From: an uncultured Granulosicoccaceae bacterium
GTDB taxonomy: Bacteria; Pseudomonadota; Gammaproteobacteria; Granulosicoccales; Granulosicoccaceae
Reading direction: 5' to 3'
Assembly (NCBI GenBank): GCA_938041955.1
Contig: CALISD010000084.1
Coordinates: forward strand, 62,001 to 126,000
DNA: 64,000 nucleotides
In this document: positions 35,237-43,317 of the stretch, in pieces
Layout: each line of letters opens with the position of its first letter
Numbering within the stretch: position 1 is the stretch's first letter
Notes under the pieces: generated by a model
Database searches by the model: none
Told to the model about the DNA's origin: nothing
The model's input: only the letters and a program-made list of their open reading frames with translations
Translations under genes and position numbers: made by a program

Positions 35237-35587
35237 TTAATCGAAAGTCATTATTGGTCTGACTTCAATACGGCCATGTTCCGCGGTGGGTATTTTGGCC
35301 GCATACTCAATCGCCTCATCAAGTGAGTCGCACTCGATCAGGTAGTAGCCGCCGAGCTGTTCTTTGGTCTCGGCGAATGGGCCATCAGTCGTTTCGATAG
35401 CTCCATTTTCGCGTGTTACTGTGGTGGCGGTTGTTGCCGGCTGTAATGCGTCGCCCGCCACAAGCGCTCCTTTTTCCTTTAACAGGGTGGTGAATTCCTG
35501 ATAAGCCTGCATGTAGGGTCCGAATTCCGGGGTTCCCGGTGCCGGGCCGGCATCTGCTGCCGAATAGATTAAACATATATATTGCAT
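35237..35587 (-). CDS. YCII/DGPF-domain protein, partner of ECF sigma
   Basis: About 116 residues from the ATG at 35587; AAGGAG lies 7 bases upstream, too close to the ATG at 35593. TTDGPFAETKEQLGGYYLIE is the DGPF motif. A ferredoxin-like alpha/beta fold is typical. Function is unknown, but genes of this type are the usual targets and neighbours of ECF42 sigma factors. Confidence 0.9.
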   Translation of the reverse strand: MQYICLIYSAADAGPAPGTPEFGPYMQAYQEFTTLLKEKGALVAGDALQPATTATTVTRENGAIETTDGPFAETKEQLGGYYLIECDSLDEAIEYAAKIPTAEHGRIEVRPIMTFD

Positions 35588-35898
35588 CGTCATTCTCCTT
35601 AATCATTAGTTTAGTTTGCAGAGACAAGTGTCTCTGTAATGTACAGACGAATGAGCTTTGTGCAAATCTACATGGGGTGGAATATTTAGTTTTGAATACG
35701 CTTGCAATCCATGTCTCGCCAATGCTAAATTCAAGGCGTAGTGGAAGTGCTTACTTAGGTTTTTGTTTCTGTAAAGGCTCAACGCTAAAGCTGAGGTGAA
35801 AACCTGGTAGTCGCTCTCGCTCATTGGAGGGGGAAGACTTAAAGCGCTTGTACGTATAGTTACGTATAAGGGCGGCCGCATAAAACATCGACGCAAGT
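35588..35898. other. Gene-poor stretch with an 8-bp inverted repeat
   Basis: CAGAGACA-ag-TGTCTCTG at 35619-35636 lies about 32 bases upstream of the YCII gene start and could be an operator or leader hairpin. A 96-codon minus-strand frame (35606-35896) covers the region but has no ribosome site, no signal and no family look, so I do not call it a gene. Confidence 0.4.
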
Positions 35899-36825
35899 TT
35901 ATGTATTGGAATTCGTCTGTTCCGTCAATCGGGATTCACGGAATATGATGTAGAGGCCACTGGCGAAAATAATAGTGGCACCAAGTAGCGTAAGAAAATC
36001 CAAATGTTCCGCAAAAAATATAGCGCCAATTATTACGGTCCAAATTAAGCGTAAAAAATCCAGTGACATTACTGCGGTGGAATCGGCCATCGAAAGTGCT
36101 GTCGTCATGCACATGTGACCGAGCGTACCAAGTGCGCCAACCACAAACAGCAGCCACAACGAATGACCGCTTGGTATCTCACCTAAATATAAAAATATAG
36201 GCAGGGATAGCGCGCTTAAAGTAATTCCGCTCCAGGCCACAATGCTTGCAGTGTGCTCGGTGCTGGAAAGCGATTTGACGATAACCAGGTTGATGCCCCA
36301 AAAGAGGCTTGAGCCGATAACGAACAGCGCTGATGGGTTAAACGAATCACTGGCGGGGCGCAACACCACCAGGACACCAATAAAGCCTGCGATAATCGCA
36401 GCAATCCGGCGTGCTCTTACGCGCTCGCCTAGTAATAACACGGCCGCTATCGTTCCAAAAATGGCCGCACTAAAGCTGAGTGCTGTGGCAGTCGCAATTT
36501 CTACTCGCGCAAGCGCCGTAAACCACAATAACATTGCCAGTATGCCGCTTGCACCACGCAGCAGGTGTAGCGGCATCCTTTTTGATTTGAGTGAATGAAC
36601 ACCATTGCGTAGCACCAGAGGCAGAACCACAATCAGGCCAAACAGGTTGCGAAAAAAAGTGATGGTATAGACGTCAACCGTTGTGCTGAGATGCCGAACC
36701 ACACCGTGCATAGCAGCAAGTGCGGCAGTGGCGGCGACCATATACATCATTGCTTTGATGATTGATGGCTGAACCACCTTAAACGGTGTTATCGACAAGT
36801 GAATCTGCTTTTGGGTTGGACTCAC
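35899..36825 (-). CDS. EamA/DMT-family transporter
   Basis: A 308-residue inner-membrane exporter with about ten transmembrane helices in two EamA repeats (first repeat with MMYMVAATAALAAMHGVVRH and TFFRNLFGLIVVLPLVL; second from FVIGSSLFWGINLVIVKSL). The real start may be 25 codons in, at MMYMVAA. This family exports amino acids and other small metabolites. Substrate unknown. It is divergent from the molybdopterin oxidoreductase across 122 bases. Confidence 0.9.
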   Translation of the reverse strand: MSPTQKQIHLSITPFKVVQPSIIKAMMYMVAATAALAAMHGVVRHLSTTVDVYTITFFRNLFGLIVVLPLVLRNGVHSLKSKRMPLHLLRGASGILAMLLWFTALARVEIATATALSFSAAIFGTIAAVLLLGERVRARRIAAIIAGFIGVLVVLRPASDSFNPSALFVIGSSLFWGINLVIVKSLSSTEHTASIVAWSGITLSALSLPIFLYLGEIPSGHSLWLLFVVGALGTLGHMCMTTALSMADSTAVMSLDFLRLIWTVIIGAIFFAEHLDFLTLLGATIIFASGLYIIFRESRLTEQTNSNT

Positions 36826-36947
36826 AGTATCGCACTGCTACGAGTCCAGTGAAACCAATTTGATCAGTGTTCTGTGCGCGAGTGGTTTGTTCGTCCGCAC
36901 GGACATATACTGGTAGGCCTGTTTGGTTACTTTGAACTTAACTGGCT

Positions 36948-39011
36948 ATGAATACACCGGTAGACCTACCTCGCTTTCATTCCACTTGTCCGCATGATTG
37001 TCCCAGCACTTGTGCGATTGAAGTAGAAAAGATCGACAGTCATACGATTGGCCGGGTGTACGGTGCTGATAACTCATACACCCAGGGCGTGGTGTGCGCA
37101 AAAGTGGCTCGTTATGCCGAGCGTATTCACCACCCTGATCGCTTGTCGCAGCCATTGCGCAGGAGCAATAAAAAGTCCGCCGACGGGGTGTTTGAACCCA
37201 TTACGTGGGACGATGCGCTAGACATAGTCGCTGAGGAGGTGCAGTCGACAATAGCAAAGTATGGCGCTGAGGCGTTTTGGCCGTATCACTACGCCGGTAC
37301 CATGGGTTTAGTTCAGCGTGATGGCATTAATCGTTTTCGAAACTGTCTTGGAACATCGCAGCAGCACAATACCTTCTGTACGACGCTGGCTGACGCTGGC
37401 TGGAACGTCGGTGTTGGTGCTAAGCGCGGTGCAGATTCAAGGCTTATCGAAGAGAGCGATTTAATTGTCGTGTGGGGTGGGAATCCTGTGAATACACAGG
37501 TGAACCTTATGCACCACATTGCCACTGCCAAAAAGCGTGGTGCAAAACTGGTTGTAGTAGATCCTTATAAAACCGGCACTGCTAAGCAGGCTGATCAGCA
37601 CTTGATGCTTCGTCCCGGTACCGATGGAGCATTGGCCACTGCGGTAATGCATCTATTGGTTAAAGAAGGTTATGCAGATCGAGACTATCTAAGTAAGTAC
37701 ACAGACTTTACAGCAGTGACTGAAAAACATTTGTCTGAAAAAACGCCGCAATGGGCTGCAGACATCACTGGCTTGAGTGTTCAGGAAATCATCACATTCG
37801 CCAGATTGTATGGTGAGAATAAAAAGAGTTTTATCCGTGTTGGCTATGGCTTTTCCCGCAGTCGTAATGGAGCCGTCAATGTTCATGCAGTCACTTGCCT
37901 GCCAGCACTCACAGGTGCCTGGAAGGAACGTGGCGGTGGTGCACTTTATTCTAATGGTGCCTTGTATTCAAACATAGATAAAACCCTTATCGAAGGATTG
38001 GACCGGGTATCAGATGTGAGAGTGCTGGATCAATCCAGAATTGGCGACATACTGACCGGTAACCCGATGGATCTGTTGGATGGCCCGCCTATCAAGGCAT
38101 TATTTGTTCAAAATACCAATCCTGCGGTGGTAGCACCCGAATCGAATAAAGTAATTAAAGGGCTATTGAGGGAAGATCTTTTTGTGTGTGTGCACGAACA
38201 GTTTATGACTGATACGGCAAAGTTTGCAGATATTGTACTGCCTGCGACTATGTTTCTTGAGCATGATGATCTTTACGTCGCTGGTGGTCATACCCATGTG
38301 CAAATGACCAAAAAAATTGTAGAGCCTTTCGGGCAGTGCCGTAGTAATCATCAGGTGTTATGTGAATTAGCCGCGAGGCTTGACCTTGAGCATCCAGGTT
38401 TTAATATGACCGAATGGGATTTGTGTGATCACACGCTTAAAGCGTCGGGCCTGCATGATGCCGAGACTTTGTATAAAGAGCACTGGCAGGATGTTGCCCG
38501 TGATTTTGAAGGCAGCAATTTTTTAAACGGGTTTGATACACCGGATAAGAAGTTTCATTTTTCACCAGACTGGAGCCGGGTCGGACCGAACTATCAAAGT
38601 ATGCCGACTATGCCTGACCACTGGGAAGTTACTGATGAATCATCCGGTAGCTATCCATACCGCCTGGTGGCAGCTCCCGCAAGGCAGTTTCTAAATACCA
38701 CATTCACTGAGACACCCACTTCAGTGAAGCGCGAAAAACGACCTGCGTTATTGGTTCATCCGGATGATTTAATGGCGTTGTCGATTACTGATGGACAAAA
38801 GGTTAGAGTCACCAGCGCCTGTGGCAATCTGCTTGTTCATGCAAAAGCGTTTGAAGGCGTACAGAGTGGTGTGGTGATTATGGAAAGTATCTGGCCTAAC
38901 TCTGCATTTGAGGAGGGGGTCGGGGTGAATGCGTTGGTGAGTGCGGAGCCTGGTTTCCCGAATGGCGGTGGTGTGTTTCATGATACCGCCGTTAAAGTAG
39001 AATCTGCGTAA
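36948..39011 (+). CDS. Molybdopterin oxidoreductase of the DMSO reductase family
   Basis: A 687-residue Mo/W-bis-PGD enzyme without signal peptide, so probably cytoplasmic. A [4Fe-4S] site is formed by C14, C18, C22 (CPHDCPSTC) and a fourth Cys near 50 (GVVCAKVARY). The Mo-cofactor domains follow (WDDALDIVAEEV; VVWGGNPVNTQVN; LFVQNTNPAVVAPESNKV) and the C-terminal MoCo-binding fold ends at FPNGGGVFHDTAVKV. No electron-transfer subunit is adjacent. Substrate not recognised. Confidence 0.9.
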   Translation: MNTPVDLPRFHSTCPHDCPSTCAIEVEKIDSHTIGRVYGADNSYTQGVVCAKVARYAERIHHPDRLSQPLRRSNKKSADGVFEPITWDDALDIVAEEVQSTIAKYGAEAFWPYHYAGTMGLVQRDGINRFRNCLGTSQQHNTFCTTLADAGWNVGVGAKRGADSRLIEESDLIVVWGGNPVNTQVNLMHHIATAKKRGAKLVVVDPYKTGTAKQADQHLMLRPGTDGALATAVMHLLVKEGYADRDYLSKYTDFTAVTEKHLSEKTPQWAADITGLSVQEIITFARLYGENKKSFIRVGYGFSRSRNGAVNVHAVTCLPALTGAWKERGGGALYSNGALYSNIDKTLIEGLDRVSDVRVLDQSRIGDILTGNPMDLLDGPPIKALFVQNTNPAVVAPESNKVIKGLLREDLFVCVHEQFMTDTAKFADIVLPATMFLEHDDLYVAGGHTHVQMTKKIVEPFGQCRSNHQVLCELAARLDLEHPGFNMTEWDLCDHTLKASGLHDAETLYKEHWQDVARDFEGSNFLNGFDTPDKKFHFSPDWSRVGPNYQSMPTMPDHWEVTDESSGSYPYRLVAAPARQFLNTTFTETPTSVKREKRPALLVHPDDLMALSITDGQKVRVTSACGNLLVHAKAFEGVQSGVVIMESIWPNSAFEEGVGVNALVSAEPGFPNGGGVFHDTAVKVESA

Positions 39012-39159
39012 CTAAGCAGTGCATACCTGTCGCATCAATACACGTGTATGTTGCGCCCTGAAGCGCTATAAAAGGTTTAAAGCCGTCGAAAATTTGAATT
39101 CAGCGCATTTGTTCGACTGAACAGTGACGAATTTGATTGGTAAAGACTGTGATAGCAAT

Positions 39160-39186
39160 AGCGGCGAAGGTAAGGGTTTCGCCGCT
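39160..39186. terminator. Stem-loop between convergent genes
   Basis: AGCGGCGAA-ggtaagggt-TTCGCCGCT, nine perfect pairs. It lies between the stop of the molybdopterin oxidoreductase and the stop of the amidinotransferase. No T-run is present. The rest of 39012-39208 shows nothing else. Confidence 0.5.
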
Positions 39187-39208
39187 AACTTGGATTTTAC
39201 AGTAGTAT

Positions 39209-40327
39209 TTACACTATCGTTTCGCTGGCAAAGTTTGGAAAGTAGTCTTCGCAGCTTCCTTCGCGATGCACATCTGCGGTGGCACAATGTAAGCCGCCAC
39301 CGAATGGATATGCGTCTCGAAATGGCATGGGTATCACTTCCATACCAAGTTTGTCCATTTGATCCATCTGATTAGTTTCGCTTGCCTCAACGATAACAGT
39401 CTTGTGATCAAGCACTAAACAGTTCATCGATAGCCACACACTGGAGTAGCAAAGCGGTGGGGGTGAGTTATGAACAGGTGTGGCTGCGTCGACAATTTCC
39501 CAGTCGTTCTGGCTGAATATTTTTCGTTGTGCATCCGGCAACGGACGGTTTGGATTGTTGATAATTAAGCCGGGCCTCAAAGGTACGAAAGTCGCATCGA
39601 TATGAATAGGGTAGGGGTCACCCGGGAAATTCACTGAGTGAATTCGATGATCCGGAAAGTGACGCTTTAACCATTCCATGCCGCGGCGGTTGGTGGTTAG
39701 TCCATGTTGGCAAAAAAGATCTTTGCCAAGCCGCATGACATCTGCAGCATCAAACAGTGGTTCGTGCTCTTTGGTGACAAAATCCAACGCCGCTGTTCGA
39801 TCTAAGCGTTCTTCAATAGTGATTTCATCAAAGTAGCCAGCCTGGTAGGAATCATCAGAAAGTCTTGGTCGCGGAGCACTTTCCCATTTGAAATTCGGAT
39901 CCTCATCAAAATAACGCTGCATCAACGGATGATAGGCGAGGTATTCAAAGTAGCGGCAGCGAAACGACATTGGCGCGCTTAAAATTTCATTGCCTACGGT
40001 AAGCAGCACATCACGTGGTGGCATGCAGCCAAACATGGATGCTGTGCTGAAGTCAGGGGTGACTACAGCCTGGTTCCACTGGATGGGTGTCGGCCGGTCA
40101 ACAGTGATGCCTCTGCCCTCAAGGACTTTGACCAGGTTATCGAGCTGAATATTGGCCTTCTCGACTGTTTCCAGCGGGCGTGGTCCCCACATGCCACGCA
40201 TGTCGCTGTCTTCCGGAACTTTTGCTTCTGTCGCAGGTTCAGAGGGTGGAATGCACGTATGGTCTGCGCGACCGACGATAACGTGTTTAAGTGGATCAAA
40301 CTCATTCCACGAATTAACTTTAACCAT
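39209..40327 (-). CDS. Glycine amidinotransferase-like enzyme
   Basis: A 372-residue protein starting at the ATG at 40327 with AGGAAA upstream. It has the pentein-fold amidinotransferase triad: Asp in FDAADVMRLGKDLF, His in HIDATFVPLRPG and nucleophilic Cys in GGGLHCATADV. These match vertebrate L-arginine:glycine amidinotransferase closely. It should move an amidino group from arginine to an amine. The acceptor (glycine, taurine, lysine or another) is not readable. Single gene, no operon partner. Confidence 0.88.
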   Translation of the reverse strand: MVKVNSWNEFDPLKHVIVGRADHTCIPPSEPATEAKVPEDSDMRGMWGPRPLETVEKANIQLDNLVKVLEGRGITVDRPTPIQWNQAVVTPDFSTASMFGCMPPRDVLLTVGNEILSAPMSFRCRYFEYLAYHPLMQRYFDEDPNFKWESAPRPRLSDDSYQAGYFDEITIEERLDRTAALDFVTKEHEPLFDAADVMRLGKDLFCQHGLTTNRRGMEWLKRHFPDHRIHSVNFPGDPYPIHIDATFVPLRPGLIINNPNRPLPDAQRKIFSQNDWEIVDAATPVHNSPPPLCYSSVWLSMNCLVLDHKTVIVEASETNQMDQMDKLGMEVIPMPFRDAYPFGGGLHCATADVHREGSCEDYFPNFASETIV

Positions 40328-40442
40328 GGGGGTTTCCTGTTTGGTGATAGCGCTACTATAAGAGCGAATGAGGTGGCGCGACAAGCAGAGACTTAAAAAC
40401 TGCCGATATCAGACAGCAAGGCTGGAACCGCATTGCAGAAAC

Positions 40443-40470
40443 AAAAAACCCGGCAGTTGCCGGGTTTTTA
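40443..40470 (-). terminator. Rho-independent terminator of the envelope gene pair
   Basis: AACCCGGC-agtt-GCCGGGTT with T-run on the plus strand and TTTTTTG on the minus strand. It lies 26 bases after the stop of the coiled-coil gene, which it should end. Confidence 0.88.
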
Positions 40471-40495
40471 TACTCAGGTTGGCACGTCGGATGGC

Positions 40496-43315
40496 TTAAG
40501 AGTTGCCAATCTCCTGACCGTTCTTGCTGTAGCTGCCGTTAAGGATACTGCGTGCTGCCCTTGGCCAGTTGTATTGCTCTGCTCGCTGTACCGAAACTCC
40601 TACGCGTTCCGCGTAATGTACGACTTCGCGGTCGGTCCACAGAGAGATTTGCTCAAAATCAGTTACTCCATTGCGCGCAAAAGCCCCTGCAATGGTCTGC
40701 GTTACACCCGGAAGCAGAGTGAGTTCGTCACTTCCATCCGGTCGACGAATGCGGTGCCCGTCTTTGGTGAACTGTGGTCTCTGTGCTGAGCCGTAACCAG
40801 TTGCTCCGGTCAGTGCTTCAGTATCTGTATCTGCTCGCACAAATACACGTGGTTTAGCGCCTGAAGATCGAGTCTCGACTTGTTGCAGGTTATTGGTTCT
40901 GGTGGCAGTGGTGGGTGAACTTGAAGCAGATTGAACGGTCTGTCGGTTGTTGTCACGTTCGTACAATCGCGCTTTCAGTTCTTCCAGTTCAGTAGATTGT
41001 TGTGCAATTTTAGTATGCAGTTGCAGGGTGTTCTCGGCCTGCTTTTCAAGTGACCGCACCAACTCGGTTTGAGAGTCTTTCTCTTGCGTTAAAAGCGTCA
41101 GACTCGACTGCTGCTGTTTGCTTCTCAGGCTGCTATTGGTCAGTTGGGAGTTAAGTCGTGATATTTCTTCATCGCGCTCGCGCATCGCCGCCATCAAAGC
41201 ATCATTCTTACGTGTCTGCTCTTCCAGCACTTTTTGCATTGGACCGCCCGATGACTGAGTGTCTTGCAAGGCAATTTGTGCTTTACGAAGTTCTGCATCT
41301 CGTTCGGTCAGAGTCAAACGCAACGTCTCTGTATCTGACAGCTCTCGATTGAGGCGTTGGCTTTCACTTTCTTCGCGTACAAGCTTGCTACGAAAGTCAG
41401 CTAGCCGACTTTCCTTTTCCTGAAGCTTCGTGGTCAGTCTTTGGTTGATTTCCAACTGCTTGGTGGCGTCTGATTTCAGGCTTTCTATTGAGCGTGTTTG
41501 ATCGTGCAGTTTGGCTTGCAGTGTTTTGAGATCGTTCTGAAGTATTTTATTTTGCTTTGCAATCTCAGTGTTAGATTCCCGTAGTTTGGTTTCATTTGCC
41601 TGAGAACTTGCGGTGAGTTGAGTACGTAGCTCGCGCAGCTGGTTCTCTTTTGATCGATTCAGCTCTGACACCTGTGCCTGCATATTTTCAAGGCGGGTTT
41701 TAGACTCATCCCCTGCGGTGCGAAATGTTTTTATCTGTTGTTGCAGGTTTTTTGTTTCGTTTTGCATTGCCAGGTTTTTAGCTGACAGCTGCTTGTTGTC
41801 CTCTCTAAGCCTGTCTTGTTCAGTCTTCGCGCTGTTAGTCAGCTCGAGTTGCTGCTTTTCTTTAGATTGCTTGAGCTCTGATACCTGATTTTGCAGGCTT
41901 TCGATACGCGTTTTGTATTCGTCGCGAGTATTGGCAAGGTGATTCAGGTCCTGTTGCAATTTCTCAAGTGCGATGTTGCCTTGTGCTTGCAACTCACCCA
42001 GTTGGGCAGAGGTTTTGTTGCGACTTGCTACTACATCATCAAGCTCGTTACGCAATGACGTAATGCGAGCTTCTTTCTCTGCGAGTGATGCGTTTAGTTT
42101 GTCAACGTTGCCTTGCAGAGCGTCACGCTTACCAGCAGAGTCCCGCAGCATGTCGTTGAGGGCTGCGACTTCTGCGCTTTTGCTTTTGATTTTAGAGTGC
42201 GTTGTGGCTGTGTCTTTTATCTCTGACTGCAGGCGCTGAACTTCTTTTTGTTCGTGAAGCTTAGCGTCCTTTATCTCTGACTGCAGGCGCTGCACTTCTT
42301 TTTGTTCGTGAAGCTTGGCGTCTTTTATCTCTGACTGCAGGCGTTGGACTTCTTTTTGTTCGTGAAGCTTAATGTCTTTAATTTGTGCATTGAGCTCACT
42401 GACGTGTTGTTTTGACTTTGTGAGTGCGGCATCACGATCCGCTATCACACGCTTTAGATCGGTTACTTCTGATGCGATCTTACTTTCGGTCTCTTTGAAC
42501 TGCTTCTCGCTCTTTTTGAACTCATGTTCGCGACTCTTCATGGTCGAGCTTTCAGTGCTGAGCGACTCAAGCTTGGCATGCAGGCTTTTAATGTCGGCGT
42601 TTTTATTTTCCAGCATCAGGTCGTAGTCGTGCTTTTGCTTTTCTACAGTCTTGCTGGTTTTTTCGAGTGATTTGGTGAGCTCTTCAACCTTTGAATTATA
42701 TTCAAATGTGATTGATTCTACGTCGCTGCGACCGGACTCTGCAGTCGTCAGCTGACTGCGCAAGGTCTCAACAGTGGAGTCTGCTTCTTTGACCCGGGCT
42801 CTGAGGCTCTCAATGACCTTGTCATTCTCTCGAACAGCACTTCGAAGTGCGCCTACTGTTTCTGTGGCTTCTGTTAAGCGTTCACTGCTGGCAGATCCGC
42901 CAGCAGTGTACTTAGCGAGCTCTTTGCGAAGTTCGCTTTGTTCTTTCTGTTTCTCGGTACGGAATGAATTGAACTCAGACTGATTTTCAAGCAATGACTT
43001 TTTTGTTGTCGCCAGCTCTTTCTTCAGATCGTTTATTTCACTCACTTGTGCGCGAGTGCCTGATTCTACTGAGCTGTCCTTGCGGCGCAGCTGTTGAAGT
43101 TCGTTTTTCGTATCGCGAAGCTCCACCTCTTTTGTGTCGAGCGTGTAGCGAAGATGCTTTGCGTCCTTCATCGCATCATCAATGTCACGGGCGATATTCT
43201 GTCTGGCCCTTTTGTCTGTACCACCGGAAAAGAAATTTCTGATGCACCAACCAATGATGGCACCAGCGATGGCGGTGAGACCCAATATGAAAGCTAATTC
43301 GCCCATGACATTCAT
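40496..43315 (-). CDS. Membrane-anchored giant coiled-coil protein with C-terminal helix-hairpin-helix-like domain
   Basis: A 939-residue protein. Residues ~5-30 form one transmembrane helix (GELAFILGLTAIAGAIIGWC). Residues ~40-780 are almost continuous heptad coiled coil rich in Lys, Glu, Ser and Gln, including three 18-residue repeats (KLHEQKEVQRLQSEIKDA). The last ~100 residues contain ELTLLPGVTQTIAGAFARNG and FEQISLWTDREVVHYAERVG, a helix-hairpin-helix/SAP-like module of the kind found at the C-termini of proteobacterial ribosomal-protein-like and NuoE fusions. Two bases separate it from the upstream BON/OmpA gene, so they are one operon. A structural or tethering role is inferred. Confidence 0.85.
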   Translation of the reverse strand: MNVMGELAFILGLTAIAGAIIGWCIRNFFSGGTDKRARQNIARDIDDAMKDAKHLRYTLDTKEVELRDTKNELQQLRRKDSSVESGTRAQVSEINDLKKELATTKKSLLENQSEFNSFRTEKQKEQSELRKELAKYTAGGSASSERLTEATETVGALRSAVRENDKVIESLRARVKEADSTVETLRSQLTTAESGRSDVESITFEYNSKVEELTKSLEKTSKTVEKQKHDYDLMLENKNADIKSLHAKLESLSTESSTMKSREHEFKKSEKQFKETESKIASEVTDLKRVIADRDAALTKSKQHVSELNAQIKDIKLHEQKEVQRLQSEIKDAKLHEQKEVQRLQSEIKDAKLHEQKEVQRLQSEIKDTATTHSKIKSKSAEVAALNDMLRDSAGKRDALQGNVDKLNASLAEKEARITSLRNELDDVVASRNKTSAQLGELQAQGNIALEKLQQDLNHLANTRDEYKTRIESLQNQVSELKQSKEKQQLELTNSAKTEQDRLREDNKQLSAKNLAMQNETKNLQQQIKTFRTAGDESKTRLENMQAQVSELNRSKENQLRELRTQLTASSQANETKLRESNTEIAKQNKILQNDLKTLQAKLHDQTRSIESLKSDATKQLEINQRLTTKLQEKESRLADFRSKLVREESESQRLNRELSDTETLRLTLTERDAELRKAQIALQDTQSSGGPMQKVLEEQTRKNDALMAAMRERDEEISRLNSQLTNSSLRSKQQQSSLTLLTQEKDSQTELVRSLEKQAENTLQLHTKIAQQSTELEELKARLYERDNNRQTVQSASSSPTTATRTNNLQQVETRSSGAKPRVFVRADTDTEALTGATGYGSAQRPQFTKDGHRIRRPDGSDELTLLPGVTQTIAGAFARNGVTDFEQISLWTDREVVHYAERVGVSVQRAEQYNWPRAARSILNGSYSKNGQEIGNS
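42216..42377 (-). repeat. Three near-identical 54-bp tandem repeats inside the coiled-coil gene
   Basis: Units 42216-42269, 42270-42323 and 42324-42377 differ at only a few bases and keep frame and heptad register (18 residues each). This points to recent expansion by slippage or unequal recombination. Not CRISPR: no spacers. Confidence 0.9.
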
Positions 43316-43317
43316 TT

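Noticed and set aside
35606-35896. 96-codon minus-strand frame between the YCII and EamA genes
   Set aside because: No ribosome site, no signal or domain, and poly-proline/serine start; treated as non-coding.
42216-42377. CRISPR-like array
   Set aside because: Repeats are contiguous without spacers, in frame and inside a coiled-coil gene.
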